A stretch of 64,000 nt of DNA, from positions 23,009,501 through 23,073,500 of the forward strand of contig CM072335.1 of the NCBI GenBank assembly GCA_036874045.1, written 5' to 3'. The stretch's first letter is position 1; each line of letters starts with the position of its first letter. The position numbers and the translations under genes were made by a program. This document shows positions 11,901-25,194 of the stretch, one piece after another. The notes beneath the pieces were generated by a model, which was not told the DNA's origin, made no database searches, and saw nothing but the letters and a program-made list of their open reading frames with translations. Source of the DNA: Cymodocea nodosa. Taxonomy: Eukaryota; Streptophyta; Magnoliopsida; Alismatales; Cymodoceaceae.

Positions 11901-14900
11901 CTTCATGTATTACTATATGAACTTTTTTTCCTTTCAACAAAATAGGTTAGTGAAGAAGTGGAACGTGCTTTGGCAAAGCTTGGCCCTGCCAGGATTCCAG
12001 GAAGGTATGCTTAGGCTTCACTGTTCAAATATATCAATTTTTGTCTTGCTTATACTTCTATATGTTTGCATTTTTATGCATTTCTGTGTACTGTCTTCTA
12101 CACATACTAAAGCACAAAAACTATGAATTATTCACACTAGAATACAGTGACAGGGTGAGCATATATCATATTTACTTGTTTTTTATGTTGGATTTCATCT
12201 TATTATACCAATGTCTTTCTGTCTTACTATGATTTCATCTTGTGTATGTTGGAGTCTAGCATGATGCCAGGTTAATCTCTCCCTGGAAATGTTTCCCTAA
12301 GCCATTGACAATCACAAGTATGATGAATGAAACTATTACGTTTATATTTATGCACTCTACAATTACTCATTCTGCTATCCATTGTTTTGACGGTTTATTT
12401 TTTGTACTTTCCCAATCATATCGATAATTATGTCAGTTTATTTCCTTGATGCCATAGCAATTACTCACAATAAGGCTAATGATGCAACCATCTGAACCAT
12501 TGTTGGCAGTGATACAGTGTCCATGTGCATTGATTGTCACCAACATTGTGAAAAAAAGGAAAATGGACATTAGATGTTTTAGAAATTAAAACATTTTTAA
12601 ATGGGGGTCTAAACATGTTTTTCTTGAAAAAATGGTTAATCTAAAAAAATGGATAAATATAAATATATTTACAAATATATAAGCATCACAATCATCAAAA
12701 TAATTGAATAAAATAAATTATGATTCTATTACATGTAATACAATTTCAAAAAAAAATTATTGTGTAATCTTCACTCAAGAATAAATACTCAAATTAAAAG
12801 CATAAATAAATATATAAAGAATACAATTAAGGTCAAAATAACGAAATAAGTATCAAAATAGTGAAATTATATCAATAAAAATTACTCAAAAGATGAATCT
12901 AAAAAATTAAGAAAATGGCCATTTAAAGGGTCAGAAAAGAAAATTGGTCATTTTTCTTAGAAAACTGGAAATTTTGCTTTTTTTCTCATTTTTCCAAAAA
13001 ATGAAATGGATTGAGATGAAAAATGTTTAAACGGTCATTTTTTCCCTTTTTACAACAATGATTGTCACAATTTAGATTGACCATTGTCGATTACTTTGTA
13101 CTCCTAAAATCTAAATCATAGCTTCTTAATTGTGGTCAATTATTTTATAATTTTCTATTGGCTCCTATTGATAATATGTTCATTTTTACATGTTAGGTAT
13201 GATGCAAATATTTTGTCTTCAAAATAATTAGGAAAATACATGTAAGAACTTTTATATTTATCTAATTCTTTCTAATTGTGTCCTAAATGTTTGTCCTATG
13301 CAATATTTGGATATTATGAACTTCTATAATGTACAAACTAGGTTAAGTTTCTCATAGATAATGAAGACAAGAAGTTACAAGGGTATATAATACCTTAGAC
13401 AAGAAGAGGATCCATTTAACTTAAATGGATCCTCCATATCACACAGAACATAAACACTAACACTCCTCAAGTTGGAGCATACACATCAAATATGTTCAAC
13501 TTGTTACATAATTTATCAAGCACCCAAATCCTAACTCATTTAGTGAAAATGTCAGCTACTTGATCTTCAAAGCAGGTGAAGGGTGTAAAAATAACTCGCT
13601 TGAGCACACTCTCTCTGATGAAATGGCAATCCACTTCAACATGTTTAGTTCTCTCATGAAAGGTGTGGTTGCTGGTAATGTGGATAGCGGCTTGGTTGTC
13701 ACAAAACATAGACATTGGAGAGTAGAATTCAACACCAAACTCTTTGAGTAAAGCCTTGAGCCAAATCAACTTAGAGGTAGTTTAAGACATGACCCTATAT
13801 TCGGCTTCTACACTAGACTTGGAAATTATATTTTGCTTTTTGCTTCTCCACATAACCAGATTCCCTCCAATATAGGTGCAAAAATCAGAGGTTGACTTCC
13901 TAGTTGCCCTATCTCCTGCATATCTAGCATCTGAATAACCTTCAACCTGAAGGTGACCATGCTTCTTGTACAAAAGTCCCTTTCTTGGTGACTTTTTAAG
14001 GTAGGCAAGAACTTGTATCACACCTTGCCAATGAATGACCTTGGGAGCATGCATAAACTGGCTGAGGAGATTGACAGCAAAGGTGATGTCTGGCTTAGTA
14101 TTAGTGAGATAGATTAGTTTTCCCACAAGTCTTCTATATCTTGTTGGATCTTCATAAGATAGAAAGTCATCCTGCCAAAAAAGATGATCCTACTCAATGA
14201 GAGTGCTCTCAGGTTTACACCCTTCAAGTCCTGTCTCCTTGAGCAAGTCAAAATCATATTTCCTCTGAAACAAAGAAAGAGAGCTCTTAGAGTAAGCAAA
14301 CTCTATGCCTAGAAAGTATAGGGGTTTGCCCATATCTTTGGTAGCAAAGTAAGACCGAAGGAAATGCTTTGTGTCCTCAATGCCCTATATGACATCCCCT
14401 ATAAGGAGTATATCATCAACATATATTGCCAAGATAATCATGCCTTGTGTGATCTTCTTGATGAAGAGTGATGGGTCAACCTGACAGCTGTCAAATCCAC
14501 CACTCTACATCACACTGCTAAACCTATCAAACCACATCTTGGGACTTTGCTTCAAGCCATAGATAGCCTTGTTGAGTAAGCACACATCGGACTCCCCCTG
14601 AGTAATATATTTGGGAGGTTACTCCATAAAAACTTGCTCCTCAAGATCACCATACAAAAAAGTATTTTTCACATCAAGTTGGGAAATGATCCAAGACTAA
14701 TTGATGGCCAAGGACATGAGAACTCAAATAGAATCGAGATGTGCCACTAAGAAAAATGTCTCGAAGTAATCAAGGCCAAACTCCTAGGAAAAGTCACGAG
14801 CAATGAGGCAAGTCTTGTAACATGCCACGTTTTCATCAAGATGTCGCTTGATAGTGTAGACCCATCGGCAGGAAACAATATTAGCCCCTCAAGGACACGA

Positions 14901-17900
14901 AATAAGATCTCATGTGTCTCAAGAGAGCAAGGCCTCCATCTCTTCATCCATAGTTGCCTTCCAGTAAGGAAACTAGAGTGCCTCATGATGATCCCTGGGT
15001 AAAGACTCAGTGGTAATGGAAAAGGCAAGACTGTAAAATGTGTCATTGAGACGAGCATAAGAAGTAACATTGGATAAAAGATGTAGAGTGCAAGAGTGAG
15101 TACCTTTTCGGAGGGCAATGGGTAAGTTACTAGAGGTGGTGGGGGAGGACTTGCATACAGAGGTCTTGCTCTGAGGTCAGGAGCAATTGGAGTCAGGGAC
15201 GTCCGACAATGATAAACCTGCAAGGGAGGTGGCACAGTGACATCTGGCATGGATAGCTCATCAAAACAAGTAGGATGATCAAGCTCAATAGACGTAGGAA
15301 GAGGAAGAGGAGTCTGTTCCATAGGAGGGGAATCTGGAATACTGGAGGAGAAGTAGGACTCGCCTTTAAAAAAGGTGACATCCATGGAGACGAAGTACCG
15401 GCAAGAGGGAGGATGAAAAACTCGATATCTCTTTTGAGTGTGGGAGTAACCAATAAAGCGACATTTAATGGCACGAGGAGAGTTTATCTAGATTGAATAA
15501 CAAGTCCTGGACAAACACAACACAACTAAAAACTTGAGGAGAAAGAGGAAAAAGATCAAACGTGGAAAAGAGTCTATGAAGAGGAATGGCACCACCTAAA
15601 GGAGCAAAAGACATGCGGTTTATGAGATAGATAGCAGTGAGAACTGCATTAGCCCACAAGTATTTGGGAACATGTATATGAAGCATTAAAATGCGGGCAA
15701 CATCAAGTACATGACGATGCTTGCATTCAGCAACCCTATTCTGAGAGGAGGTATGAGGACAAGAGGTTTGATGAACAATCCCAAGAGAAGAGCACACATC
15801 CTGAAAATCATGTTGAAGAAATTCAAGAGCATTATCATTATGCAAGATCTTGGGACAAGAAGAGAATTGATTTTTAATTTCAACAATAAAGTTTTTAAAC
15901 ATCGACAGTACATCACGACGAGTCTTCAAAAGATACACGAGTATAGTTATCTATGAAAATAATATAATAGTGATGACCACTAACAAAAACAACCCGATTG
16001 GGACCCTAAACATCATAGTGAATGAGCTCAAACGGAGAGACCGAGGAAGCAAGACACACACATTTGAAGGGCACGCGTGTATGCTTTCCAAGTTGATAGG
16101 ACTCACACTAGAAGAACGAAACACTGATCCAAGGAAGAGCTTAACGTAACTTCTGCAGAGAAGAATGACCAATGCGAGAGTACCAGAGATGAGATGAGTC
16201 TATTGATGTCATGCAAGCTACTAATCCTCGAGGAACATCATCACAGATTAGATAGTACACCCCAGATGCATGCTGCTTATGTCCCAAACCAATCTTCTTC
16301 TCTGTTTGCAAGTCCTGAAAGATACAATGAAAAGGAAAGAAACGAACTGAGCAAGATAATTGAATAGTTATGGCACTAATGGATAATAGGTTGAAAGATA
16401 ATTCAAGAACATAAATGACATTGTTCAACCGTATCTGAGAGGAGACTTGAATCCCCCCCTAACCAAATACATGGCATGAATGACCATTAGCAATGGTGAC
16501 GATGGATTTGTCATGAAGGGTAGAAAGTCGCTCAAATAGTCGTCACAAAAGGCGACAGATGAATCATCGCATGAGGATGTGGATGACTGGACCGGCAACG
16601 GATGGCACTAGTCGTAGGAGAACGGAGGAGCACTAACGGTGATGGCTCAGGGGGTGGTGGTGACGGATGACGGCAATGGGGGGAGGATGGTGGTCGAAGG
16701 AGGAAGGTGGGGTGGTGGGAGGAAGTTAACCTAGGCTTCTGATACCATGTACAAACTAGGTTAAGTTTCTCATAGATAATGAAGACAAGAAGTTACAAAG
16801 GTATATAATACCCTAGACAAGAGGAGGATCCATTTAACTTAAATGGATCCTCCATATCACACAGAACATAAACACTAACATATATGATTATGATATTTCA
16901 TTTCCTATTTTTTCTCAGGAGGACTTTGTGTCTTTTTATCAAATAGCCAACCATCTTCAATTTGTATTTTCTATTATCATAGTTTTACTGTAGTTCAAAA
17001 TAAATAATTTAGTAGCATAATTACTGTCCATTATTATATACCCTTTTGATAAGAATTTAAATCACCACCATAAAGTATACTATGATCGTCCTAAAATCAC
17101 CTAATAAATTCATACAAAATTGGTCCATGCATTACCTGTGCTTTAAATGAAGTTGAATAAGTATATTTAGATAATTGTGACTTCGAGACCATAAATGGTA
17201 TGGAAAAGGATCCATGTGGCTGCCCCCCTTATTTGTATCAACTTTGGACTGTAGACATTCATATTGGAAGGGGGGGTTGACATTCTTAATGTGGTAATCC
17301 CTAATTACTAACTGCATGATAGGTCAAGTCATTCCCATGACTAAATGGTTTTAGTAGTGTTCGTAACAGCCTACTTGGGTAATCTTGTTAAGTTCTGTTA
17401 ATGAAGTGGTATTTCATCCCAAATTCCCATTCATACTATTTTTATGATTTGATTTCTGATTTTCTTAGGATTTCAGATATTGTGTCTTCTCATTCTAGCA
17501 TCTACATCTAATATAGGTCATCTCCAAAAAGAATAGAAGGGCCTGATGGAAGAAATTTACAGCTTCAATTTAGGTCAAGATTACAGTTGCCCTTGTTTAC
17601 AGGAGGGAAAGTAGAAGGTGAACAGGGAGCAGCAATCCATGTTATATTGCTGGATGCCACTACAGGCCATGTTGTCACATCAGGGCCTGAGTCTTCTGCA
17701 AAATTAGATGTAGTTGTGCTTGAGGGTGATTTCAACAATGAAGATGAGGATGGATGGACCGAAGAAGAATTTGAAAGTCACATTGTAAAAGAGCGTGAAG
17801 GAAAGAGACCACTTCTTACTGGTGATCTGCAAGTTACATTGAAGGAAGGTGTTGGAACACTTGGAGAGTTCACATTTACTGACAATTCTAGCTGGATAAG

Positions 17901-20082
17901 AAGCAGAAAATTTAGACTGGGGTTGAAGATTGCATCAGGCTTCTGTGAGGGCATTCGTATTCGTGAGGCCAAGACAGAAGCTTTCACTGTGAAGGATCAC
18001 AGAGGAGAATGTATATACCCAATGAATGATTTATATTTTTTATAGTGTTTAATTAAATTCGTTTGAAAAATCTACAGCTTACTGGTTTCCTTCTTGCAGT
18101 GTACAAAAAACATTATCCACCTGCACTTAATGATGAGGTATGGAGATTGGAAAAGATTGGTAAGGATGGTTCATTTCACAAGAGATTGAATAAGGCTGAG
18201 ATCTATTCTGTTGAAGACTTTCTTCGATTTGTAATTAGGGATCCACAGAAATTGAGAAATGTAAGTGTTACAGTGAATAGTGTTTTTTTTTTGTATGAAT
18301 ATTTAATCTGGTTCTCCATATTTACCTTTTGTGATTGCCAATCAATTCAGATACTAGGAAGCGGTATGTCAAACAAGATGTGGGACAGTCTTGTAGAACA
18401 TGCTAAAACATGTGTGCTCGGTGGAAAGCTTTATGTTTATTATTCTGATGAAAACCGAAACGTTGGTGCTATTTTCAACAATATTTATGAGTTCTGTGGT
18501 TTGATTGCTCATGGGCAATACCACCCAGCTGAGACCCTTTCTGACAGTCGGAAGGTTGTTATCCACCATCTTTTTAATAATTCTGCTATATACCATGTTA
18601 TTCAGTCGTGATGGTTTCATATGACCCATCCTTGTGCACTTAAACTGAACCTTTTTTCCAACTTTCATCTTTGGTAATGTTTAATTTTTTTATTTTTCTT
18701 TTCTTTAGTTTCATTCTTTTCCAATTAACCTGAAGGGATTTTGTGTTGCTAAAGCTTTTCATTTATATTGTCCTTCAGATATTTGTCGATTCCCTGGTTA
18801 AGAAGGCATATGACAATTGGATGCATGTTATTGAATATGATGGTGAGGCTCTTACCAAACAGAGCGGAAGAAGGCCAGGAACTTCCAAAACTGAAGTTGG
18901 AATGGTCTCAACAGATTATTCTTCTTATGATCGGCAAGTTTCCTTTCCTCGCATACAGACCTCATTAGAGCGGGGTGATCCAATAGACTCAAGTTTGGAT
19001 GTTGAAGGTGACTATTTTTTACTAGCATTTGACTTCCTCATATTGACGAATTATAGAATTTTGTATATATGCGCCCATTTCCATGGTACACTGCTGTAAA
19101 TGCTTTTCCAAATTCCTTTAAGTTGCCAAATGCAATGGTTCCTTTTTACATGAATGGTAGTTGGATCATTTTCTGAACTATGCAACATAAGCAGTGGATC
19201 CACAAACCTTTTGGTTATTTTAGCCCTCGATGTAAAATCTAATCACAGATGTGTTACAATGTGTAACAAGGAGTTCACCTGTAAAAAGTATTTTATCATA
19301 TAATTTTGTGAATATAGCATAGGCCCAGCGGCAAATGTCACATGCTTATGTTGATTTTGGCAAAGGATTTATAGGCTATTTGAGTAACTTCTTAATATAT
19401 AATGGTAGAAATGTTTGAACATTAAATGGTATGCATGACGCATCGTTGTAAAAAAATTTAATTTACTGATGTTCATCTGATTCCATCAGGTATGGTGAAT
19501 GCTGGTAATGACAATGAAGCAACTAAATACAGCACTCATTCTCAAGATGTTGCACCTGATCCCCACATCCACTTTGAAAGCACCTTGTATAATCCACAGG
19601 ATCAGTTTCTTAGTTCCTCTCACCAGCCACATTCAACAAGGAGTGATGGCACAGGCCTGTTGCTTGGCCCTCCACAACAGTCTAACGTTGAAATGCAATC
19701 GATGAACTCATTTATGCAACCTTCGCAACTACTTGCTTATGATGACTGGTCTAATCAACGAGACAACCAAGGATTTTCTGATTTCTACTCGGAGGATGAA
19801 ATTCGAATGCGAAGCCATCAGATTTTGGAAAACGAAGACATGCAACAATTACTTCGAGTTTTCAGCATGGGTGGAGCCACACCTAATAGTATGGATGATG
19901 GATTTAATTTTCCGCAATATGTGCCTACTCCAGCACCAAGCTACAAGTTTGATGAGGAGCGTGGCCGTTCCGGGAAAGCAGTCGTGGGATGGCTTAAAAT
20001 CAAGGCGGCGATGAGATGGGGTATCTTTATCAGGAAAAAGGCTGCCGAGAGGCGAGCACAGCTTGTTGAGTTAGATGATTAA
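5946..20082 (+). CDS. CBP60: CBP60-family calmodulin-binding protein (CBP60A/B-like)
   Basis: Eight exons join in phase: 5946-6061, 8228-8303, 11946-12004, 17517-18010, 18100-18260, 18351-18554, 18779-19007, 19490-20082, giving 643 aa, a normal family length. The family are plant nuclear proteins that bind DNA and calmodulin and shape calcium-linked immune and growth transcription. The N-terminus (MQRPSGRLG, then [10 protein letters not shown]) and the block [19 protein letters not shown] are CBP60 hallmarks. The conserved central domain starts in exon 4 (residues 84-249) and continues through exon 7. The C-terminus, residues 613-643, carries [18 protein letters not shown], an amphipathic basic helix typical of the calmodulin site in CBP60A-F proteins and unlike CBP60g/SARD1. 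Intron 3 (5.5 kb) holds a copia element and intron 2 (3.6 kb) a tandem duplication. All splice sites are GT-AG. Confidence 0.93.
8943..9387 (+). pseudogene. Unrecognised coding-like fragment in CBP60 intron 2
   Basis: Two overlapping frames run on. One starts with ATG at 8943 and stops near 9088. The second, 9073-9387, gives 104 aa starting [18 protein letters not shown], rich in Lys, Arg and Ser and ending at a normal stop. Codon use looks coding-like compared with the AT-rich intron around it. I do not recognise the family; the composition suggests a disordered nuclear protein. It does not splice in phase with the CBP60 exons. It could be a retroposed or captured gene piece with a frameshift near 9075, or chance. 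Confidence 0.3.
9561..9956. repeat. Tandem duplication, unit about 199 bp
   Basis: Two diverged copies lie head to tail, about 9561-9759 and 9760-9956, each beginning TTGGTTGAGTC. Both contain GTGGTTAGGACCA and end in an ATAACCACA...GGTAT block. The copies differ by scattered substitutions and small indels, so the duplication is old. It lies in CBP60 intron 2 and has no recognisable coding content. Confidence 0.75.
13330..13462 (-). repeat. 3' LTR of the intronic copia element
   Basis: 133 bp, TG...CA ends. It contains a palindrome, GGATCCATTTAACTTAAATGGATCC, written here as two 10-base arms GGATCCATTT and AAATGGATCC around AACTT. A purine-rich tract (CTTGAGGAG on the - strand) lies directly outside its inner edge, as expected for the plus-strand primer. 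Confidence 0.9.
16748..16880 (-). repeat. 5' LTR of the intronic copia element
   Basis: 133 bp, matching the 3' LTR at about 130 of 133 positions. The primer-binding site adjoins its inner edge, which fixes the orientation of the element. Confidence 0.9.
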
Positions 20083-23000
20083 TATATCCCATGGGGTCGA
20101 AGCCCCTCATTATGCATCACGCTGGGAAAACTAAAAGGTGTGATGTTGGATCCAGTTTGTTCATTCCAACTCACATCACGTAACCCAATTTCCTGACTGC
20201 TCCCAGGTTCTGCCCCGCACACACTGGATAAGAGTATTGTTCTGTAAAATTCACTCCCTGTAAGCTGCTAAAATATACGTTTCTAAGTTGATAATTGTAG
20301 GCAGGAACCCCTAAGTCGGTGTTTATGTACCGTAGTATTTATGGGTTCTGGTCCGACCTGAATGCTGACTTGATTTACATTCCATGATTTCAGTCTGACT
20401 TGATCAGGTGTAACAATATTTTTATGTATAATGTGCAAGCAATGATTCTGAGGCACTTCGCATAAGCTTGCCTGTCACTAAACATAATAGAAACAAGTTT
20501 TTTTTATCCATTCCATTCCCGGTGTTTGCCTAAGTTTTAGTTCCCGACTCACGTGTGCCCTGTGCAGCTCCCAACGTATACGAGCACACCATCCTTCGTC
20601 AGTCCTCATCTACAACACTAAATTAATTCTTTCGATTTATGAATATTGATTGTATTAACCTCCTTTTCTTGGAACGATGGGGTGCAAGCAAAATGTCCTA
20701 ATGTGGTCCTCCTCAAGGACAATCAACACGCCATTGCATTTGCAACAGACGGTGGGGTGTCACTGTCAATTTTATAGGGCACTTCAAATGTTACCAGTGT
20801 GACTGCTACGCCCATCATGGTGGACAGTTCAATGGAAGAGGAGTTGCAGTTTTGAAGTTTTGTACGTATCGATTTTCTTTCATAACCGCAGTCCTACATT
20901 TCGTAATTCAAACTAATAATGAAGACTAAAAGAATACAATTGTCAGCTGCCTTTGGAGAGTAAATTAGTTGCAAGGGGGAGAGAGCAGGATCAGCAAGCT
21001 GTAGCCATGGATGAGGCCTTTGAAGAAAGAATCCATCCACCAGTGCCATCACTAGAGGGGATAAAAAGAGTAATCACTCCCCCCCCCCCCCCCCCCCCCC
21101 CCCCCACCACCATGGTTTGTATGCCCATCTGAGATTTGAAATTTTGAGTGCATTAATGTGATCGACGTCGGTATGACGTTGAAATCTTTATCATTGGTGT
21201 CTAAGGTATTGCTTATTTTCGAACCTACTCTTCCAATTATTTATGTCGGTGCACGCTGCTGCGTACGTGGGCAGTGGACGACCATCAAATTATTGTACCT
21301 TTCTTCTTCCTCTTTCACATTTTTTTTTTTTTTTTGAGTGGTTCTTGTTTACCGAACCTCATGCACATTCATTTACTGCCAAACCCAAACCCTAATATTC
21401 ATCAACTTTTCAAAGTTCTCTCCCTTCGCCCACATTCATTGCTTGCTTTCTTCCCAAATACATAACCCATTTTTACGACAAAGATTGTACAGCTGAATGG
21501 TAGAAAATCTTTCTTCTAAACTTACGAACACAAGTTTGAAACTGTCCAGGTTCAAAGACGCAAAGAAATCGCAAAATAAATAAATAAATAAATCATGCCA
21601 ATGGTCCATCCTCCTTTCATTGATCTCCTAGAGATGGCATGAAGCCCCAAATAGGCAGGTTGGGGCCCATCTTCTTAAAGTTCTTGCGCCCTAAAGTCAA
21701 ATTCACACATTCATTATAAGTTTCAATGTTAGTGTACGTAAATATTACTGTCTGTCACAGTAGTTTAATTAGTCATTGTAGATTTCATCAATATTTAAAT
21801 TAATCTTAAAACCATGCTATTATAAAAGAAAAGAACATCCTCTTTTTATCTTGTTGTTATTCTTATTTATGCACGTACACTAAACTTCACACAATAAAAC
21901 TGATAATACACCACGTTCATGGAAAAGAACAGAGAGAAATCCCAAAAATCTGCACATCAACACCTCAACTTGTTGATATGCTCCTTGTAAATACATTAAA
22001 GCATGTAGAATATTTTATTAACGGATGCATGATTACAAACATATGATGAAATTTTTATTTAAATTAGTTTGATAAGATTAACCGGTGCAAAATTGACATT
22101 GTTAAATTTACGTATGCTAAAGTGGTAATTAGCGTTAAAATTATAGGAGTGTTGTACTGGTGAGAGTTAGATAATTAAGCGATTTTACACGTAAAAGAGC
22201 AAGAGTTGTATGGATGGAGAATAAATCAAATCAAATCAAATCAAAAAAATGGTCAGGTCATTTATATATATTCGTGCAAGGCCTAGATGCACAATAAGAA
22301 AAGTAGAATTAATTTAAATTTAAAAGATGTAAATGAAGATTAAAAAATTATTTCAATAGAAATAGGGAAAAAAATAATAATAATTAAAATTTTACTTGAT
22401 TTAACAGAAGGCTTGACGATAGACTTGAATAAATGAAAAAAAAGATTCGTCTAATTGACCGTATGTAATGAGATCGAGGTATTGATTACCCTTCTTTTTT
22501 TCGGCGCATTGGAGCGACCAGATTCATTTGCCGGAGACCAATCGCATTAGATGGTCTACATCGAAGTCACCAACATTGCGGGCTCATTGATGTCCAAGTG
22601 CATGTATGCGTGGGCGGTACCTTGAATGATAATTAAATTATACCGTAGATTATTTACTCGTATAATTAAATTTTTAATTTTAAAGAAATAACTAAAAATA
22701 AGAGATACCTTTAATATCGTTTGAAAGATACTTTTCGGAAATCATTAAATATATATATATATATATATATCAACGACTCCATCCTTACTAGCCCCCCCAT
22801 CCATGTCTCACACTTCAATTCTCTTGTGAACTCTGTAAAAAAATTTCAGATTAAGACTTGATAAGACACTATCGATATAAAAAAAAAAAAAAACTAGTGA
22901 AAGTTTTGTTGAAATGTAGATATTTAACTTAAAATCAATTAATCAGGAGTACATAGCAAAAATGTCTTTTTTGTATAAACTTATATCTTATTTTCAATTT

Positions 23001-23500
23001 TATCTATATAAGCCTAACAATGAATTTTTATCAAATAGACGTATATAAGTCTACTGTGATCTTTTTATTCTAATACCAAATTGAATTAACGTAAACATCT
23101 AACTTGAAACAAATTAGTTCTGAGCGAAGAGTCTTTCTTTATATTAACTAACTAATATTATTTTAATTTTATCTATGTGTCTTATATCATTCCACACAAG
23201 TTCAATTTGAGAACTTCAATAAACTCAAACTTTGTTTTGTTTTTGGTTTTTTTTCTTTGATAATACCGGTAGTTTTTTGTTTGTTTGAATTCCAATGTAG
23301 ATCATATTCTTTTATAGCAAAGTAAGACACTAATTATTTGACGACGACAGCTTATTTTATATGTGGACTATTTTTACCAGTGGATTCGTCATTAAACATT
23401 GAATGCTACAACCTAATGAATACTTGCTTGGTCCTGATCGATTGTTGCAAGTAATTGCCCCCTCGCTCTCCTCCCTCGCCTACAAAAAGGCCGTGCATGA
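20083..23500. other. 3' flank of CBP60 and spacer with simple repeats
   Basis: The first few hundred bases are probably the CBP60 3' untranslated region. No AATAAA-type signal is convincing. The rest shows no gene. Simple repeats include a 27-base C run (21079-21105), AAAT units (about 21571-21593), AAATC units (about 22226-22247) and an AT run (about 22748-22770). Confidence 0.5.
21079..21105. repeat. Homopolymer: 27 consecutive C
   Basis: Unbroken C run on the + strand (G run on the - strand), followed by ACCACCATGG. Long C/G homopolymers are rare in plant DNA and are error-prone in sequencing, so the exact length is uncertain. Confidence 0.9.
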
Positions 23501-23626
23501 CCGCCTGCAAAAATCAAGCACCACCATCGATCAACATTGAACGAGATCACGCCGGCATACATATAATTGAGGTTGAGTTAGGGAATTAAAGAGCTTCAAT
23601 TCTTGCCTTCTTTAATTAGAGCAAGC

Positions 23627-25194
23627 ATGGCAAGCAGCATCTGCCTCGCTGAAAGCCTTCTGAGGCTGTCATCCCTTGTCTTCGCTCTACTTACTGCCAT
23701 CCTTCTAGGGTTCAACAAGGAAACCAAGACGTTCCTTCAAGAGAAGACCATGACAACCAAAGAAATGCATGCTTTCTGGTACAACATATTTAATTACACC
23801 TCTTCTTCTTCTTCTTCTTCTTCTTCTTCTTCTTCTTCAAGTTATGGATGGCAGTGCAGATAACCTTGGTGTGTGCCTTCTTATATCTACTCTCTCCTTT
23901 TTTCCTTCCATGAAAGGGTTTTGATGATCACGACTTCCGTAGCTTCAGCATACCATTTTCTCCAGTTGTGCAAGTGTCTCATGCTTGCGAGATCTTCCAA
24001 GTGCAGAATTGTGAGGAAATGGGTAGCATGGCTTTCTTTTGCATTTGATCAGGTACGTGTACGTAGAACTGATCGCCTAAGCTTTCATTAATTTTACCTA
24101 GGTTCCATTAGACTTCCATTTCAATCATTCATAAAAATACATGTATGATTAGATTTGAAGACAATAAATACAAAGCACAAGCGCAATCTTGAAGGCACAG
24201 TGTGATATATGTTTTAGGGAAAAAAGCACTGCTTTTCTTAAAAACTATCGTAGAATCACAGTGTCAAATGAAAGCAGGGTCTTTTCTTCACTTATCTCAC
24301 CATGGATAAAAAAACGCACTAAAAATGTAGAATCGCTGGTATTATTGATATACAAGGAAAATGAAACACCCCCGTCACATTAAATAACACCGTTATAAGT
24401 CACATCTGAGAAACAGGTCCTGGACTATGGAACCCATCTTGTTGACAAAGTACAAAATTTTCTTTGTGATGATACACTAATTATAAGTTTTCGATTAATG
24501 TAGCATGTCTCTTCAATATACTTAACTTAAATCCGTTCATTTCAATGCTAAAAAAGAACATCTTAAGGCCTCTATTGTGGCACACCTCTAGCTTGACCCT
24601 TCATATATAGGATTTTTAATCTTCTTTTTTTCATCTTCTTTCGTATGATTCATACTGTAACATCTAATTATAGCAATATTTATCGTCACTAATTGGCTCT
24701 CTAAATTTTTTCCCATTTTTTAAAAAAGCAATTGTATGATTACTTAAATCCCTAAAACAAAGCTCACCACACCACACATATGTATATCGACGTTCCATCG
24801 ATCCTAATTAATTAATTAATAATCCAAAGTCTTTGTCACCTCCGTCAATTCCTCATCTAAGAACTTAATGAACCACGTTGAATATCGACACCTTTGCATC
24901 TTTTAACCTAGAGAGGATGGAATTGATGTCGTCCAGTACCTGCAGGTTGTGATGTACGCCGTGGTTGGGACGATGGCGGCGGCGGTTCAGCTGGGCGTCA
25001 TCACGAAGACGGGGCAGGAGCAGTTCCAGTGGATGAAGGTGGAGAGTATGTACAAGCGATACGCCTCTCAAGCCGCGGCTGCCATTGCCTTCTCCTTCCT
25101 CGCCTCCGGGTCCATGGCCTTGCACAACCTCATCTCCACCCAACATATTTTCAGCCCCTACACTTCCAATCCCAAGACCTGTGACGGTAATTAG
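23627..25194 (+). CDS. CASP-like membrane protein (CASPL2C-like)
   Basis: Three exons join in phase: 23627-23778, 23917-24052, 24946-25194, giving 178 aa, usual for the family. CASP-like proteins are four-pass plasma membrane proteins related to those that build the Casparian strip scaffold. Visible segments: TM1 about residues 8-29 (AESLLRLSSLVFALLTAILLG); an extracellular loop with KETKTFLQ; TM2 (VLMITTSVASAYHFLQL); TM3 spanning exons 2-3 (WVAWLSFAFDQVVMYAVVG), with the arginine and aspartate conserved across CASPLs in or near TM1 and TM3; TM4 (AAAIAFSFLASGSMALHNL). The start at 23627 was chosen because it begins the family pattern. Intron 1 contains a TTC repeat. The exon 2 acceptor (GAAAG|GG) is the weakest junction. 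Confidence 0.85.
23801..23838. repeat. Microsatellite (TCT)n in CASPL intron 1
   Basis: About 12 TCT units. Read through without splicing it would code a serine run, which explains a false longer frame across this intron. Confidence 0.9.

Larger units (their letters stand above)
13330..16880 (-). mobile_element. Ty1/copia element lacking gag, with 133-bp LTRs, in CBP60 intron 3
   Basis: The LTRs are 13330-13462 (3') and 16748-16880 (5'). Both begin TGTACAAACT and end ACTAACA, and they differ at three positions by eye. The primer-binding site TGGTATCAGAAGCC lies at 16736-16749 on the - strand, so the element is antisense to the CBP60 gene. Pol pieces run downward: pre-integrase [10 protein letters not shown] pattern (16141-16428), integrase core (15465-15938), RT with YVDDIL near 14400-14430, RNase H (13536-14126). 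Stops and frameshifts break it. Only about 300 bp separate the primer site from the pre-integrase region, so gag is missing. Flanks are TATAA and TATAT, an imperfect 5-bp target duplication. Confidence 0.9.

Noticed and set aside
12530..13090. Possible miniature inverted-repeat element in CBP60 intron 3
   Set aside because: The A-rich and T-rich blocks look symmetrical, but no defined terminal repeat or target duplication could be found.
23603..23863. An 86-aa frame ending in a serine run, as a possible separate peptide
   Set aside because: It is CASPL exon 1 read through a GT donor into an intronic TCT microsatellite.
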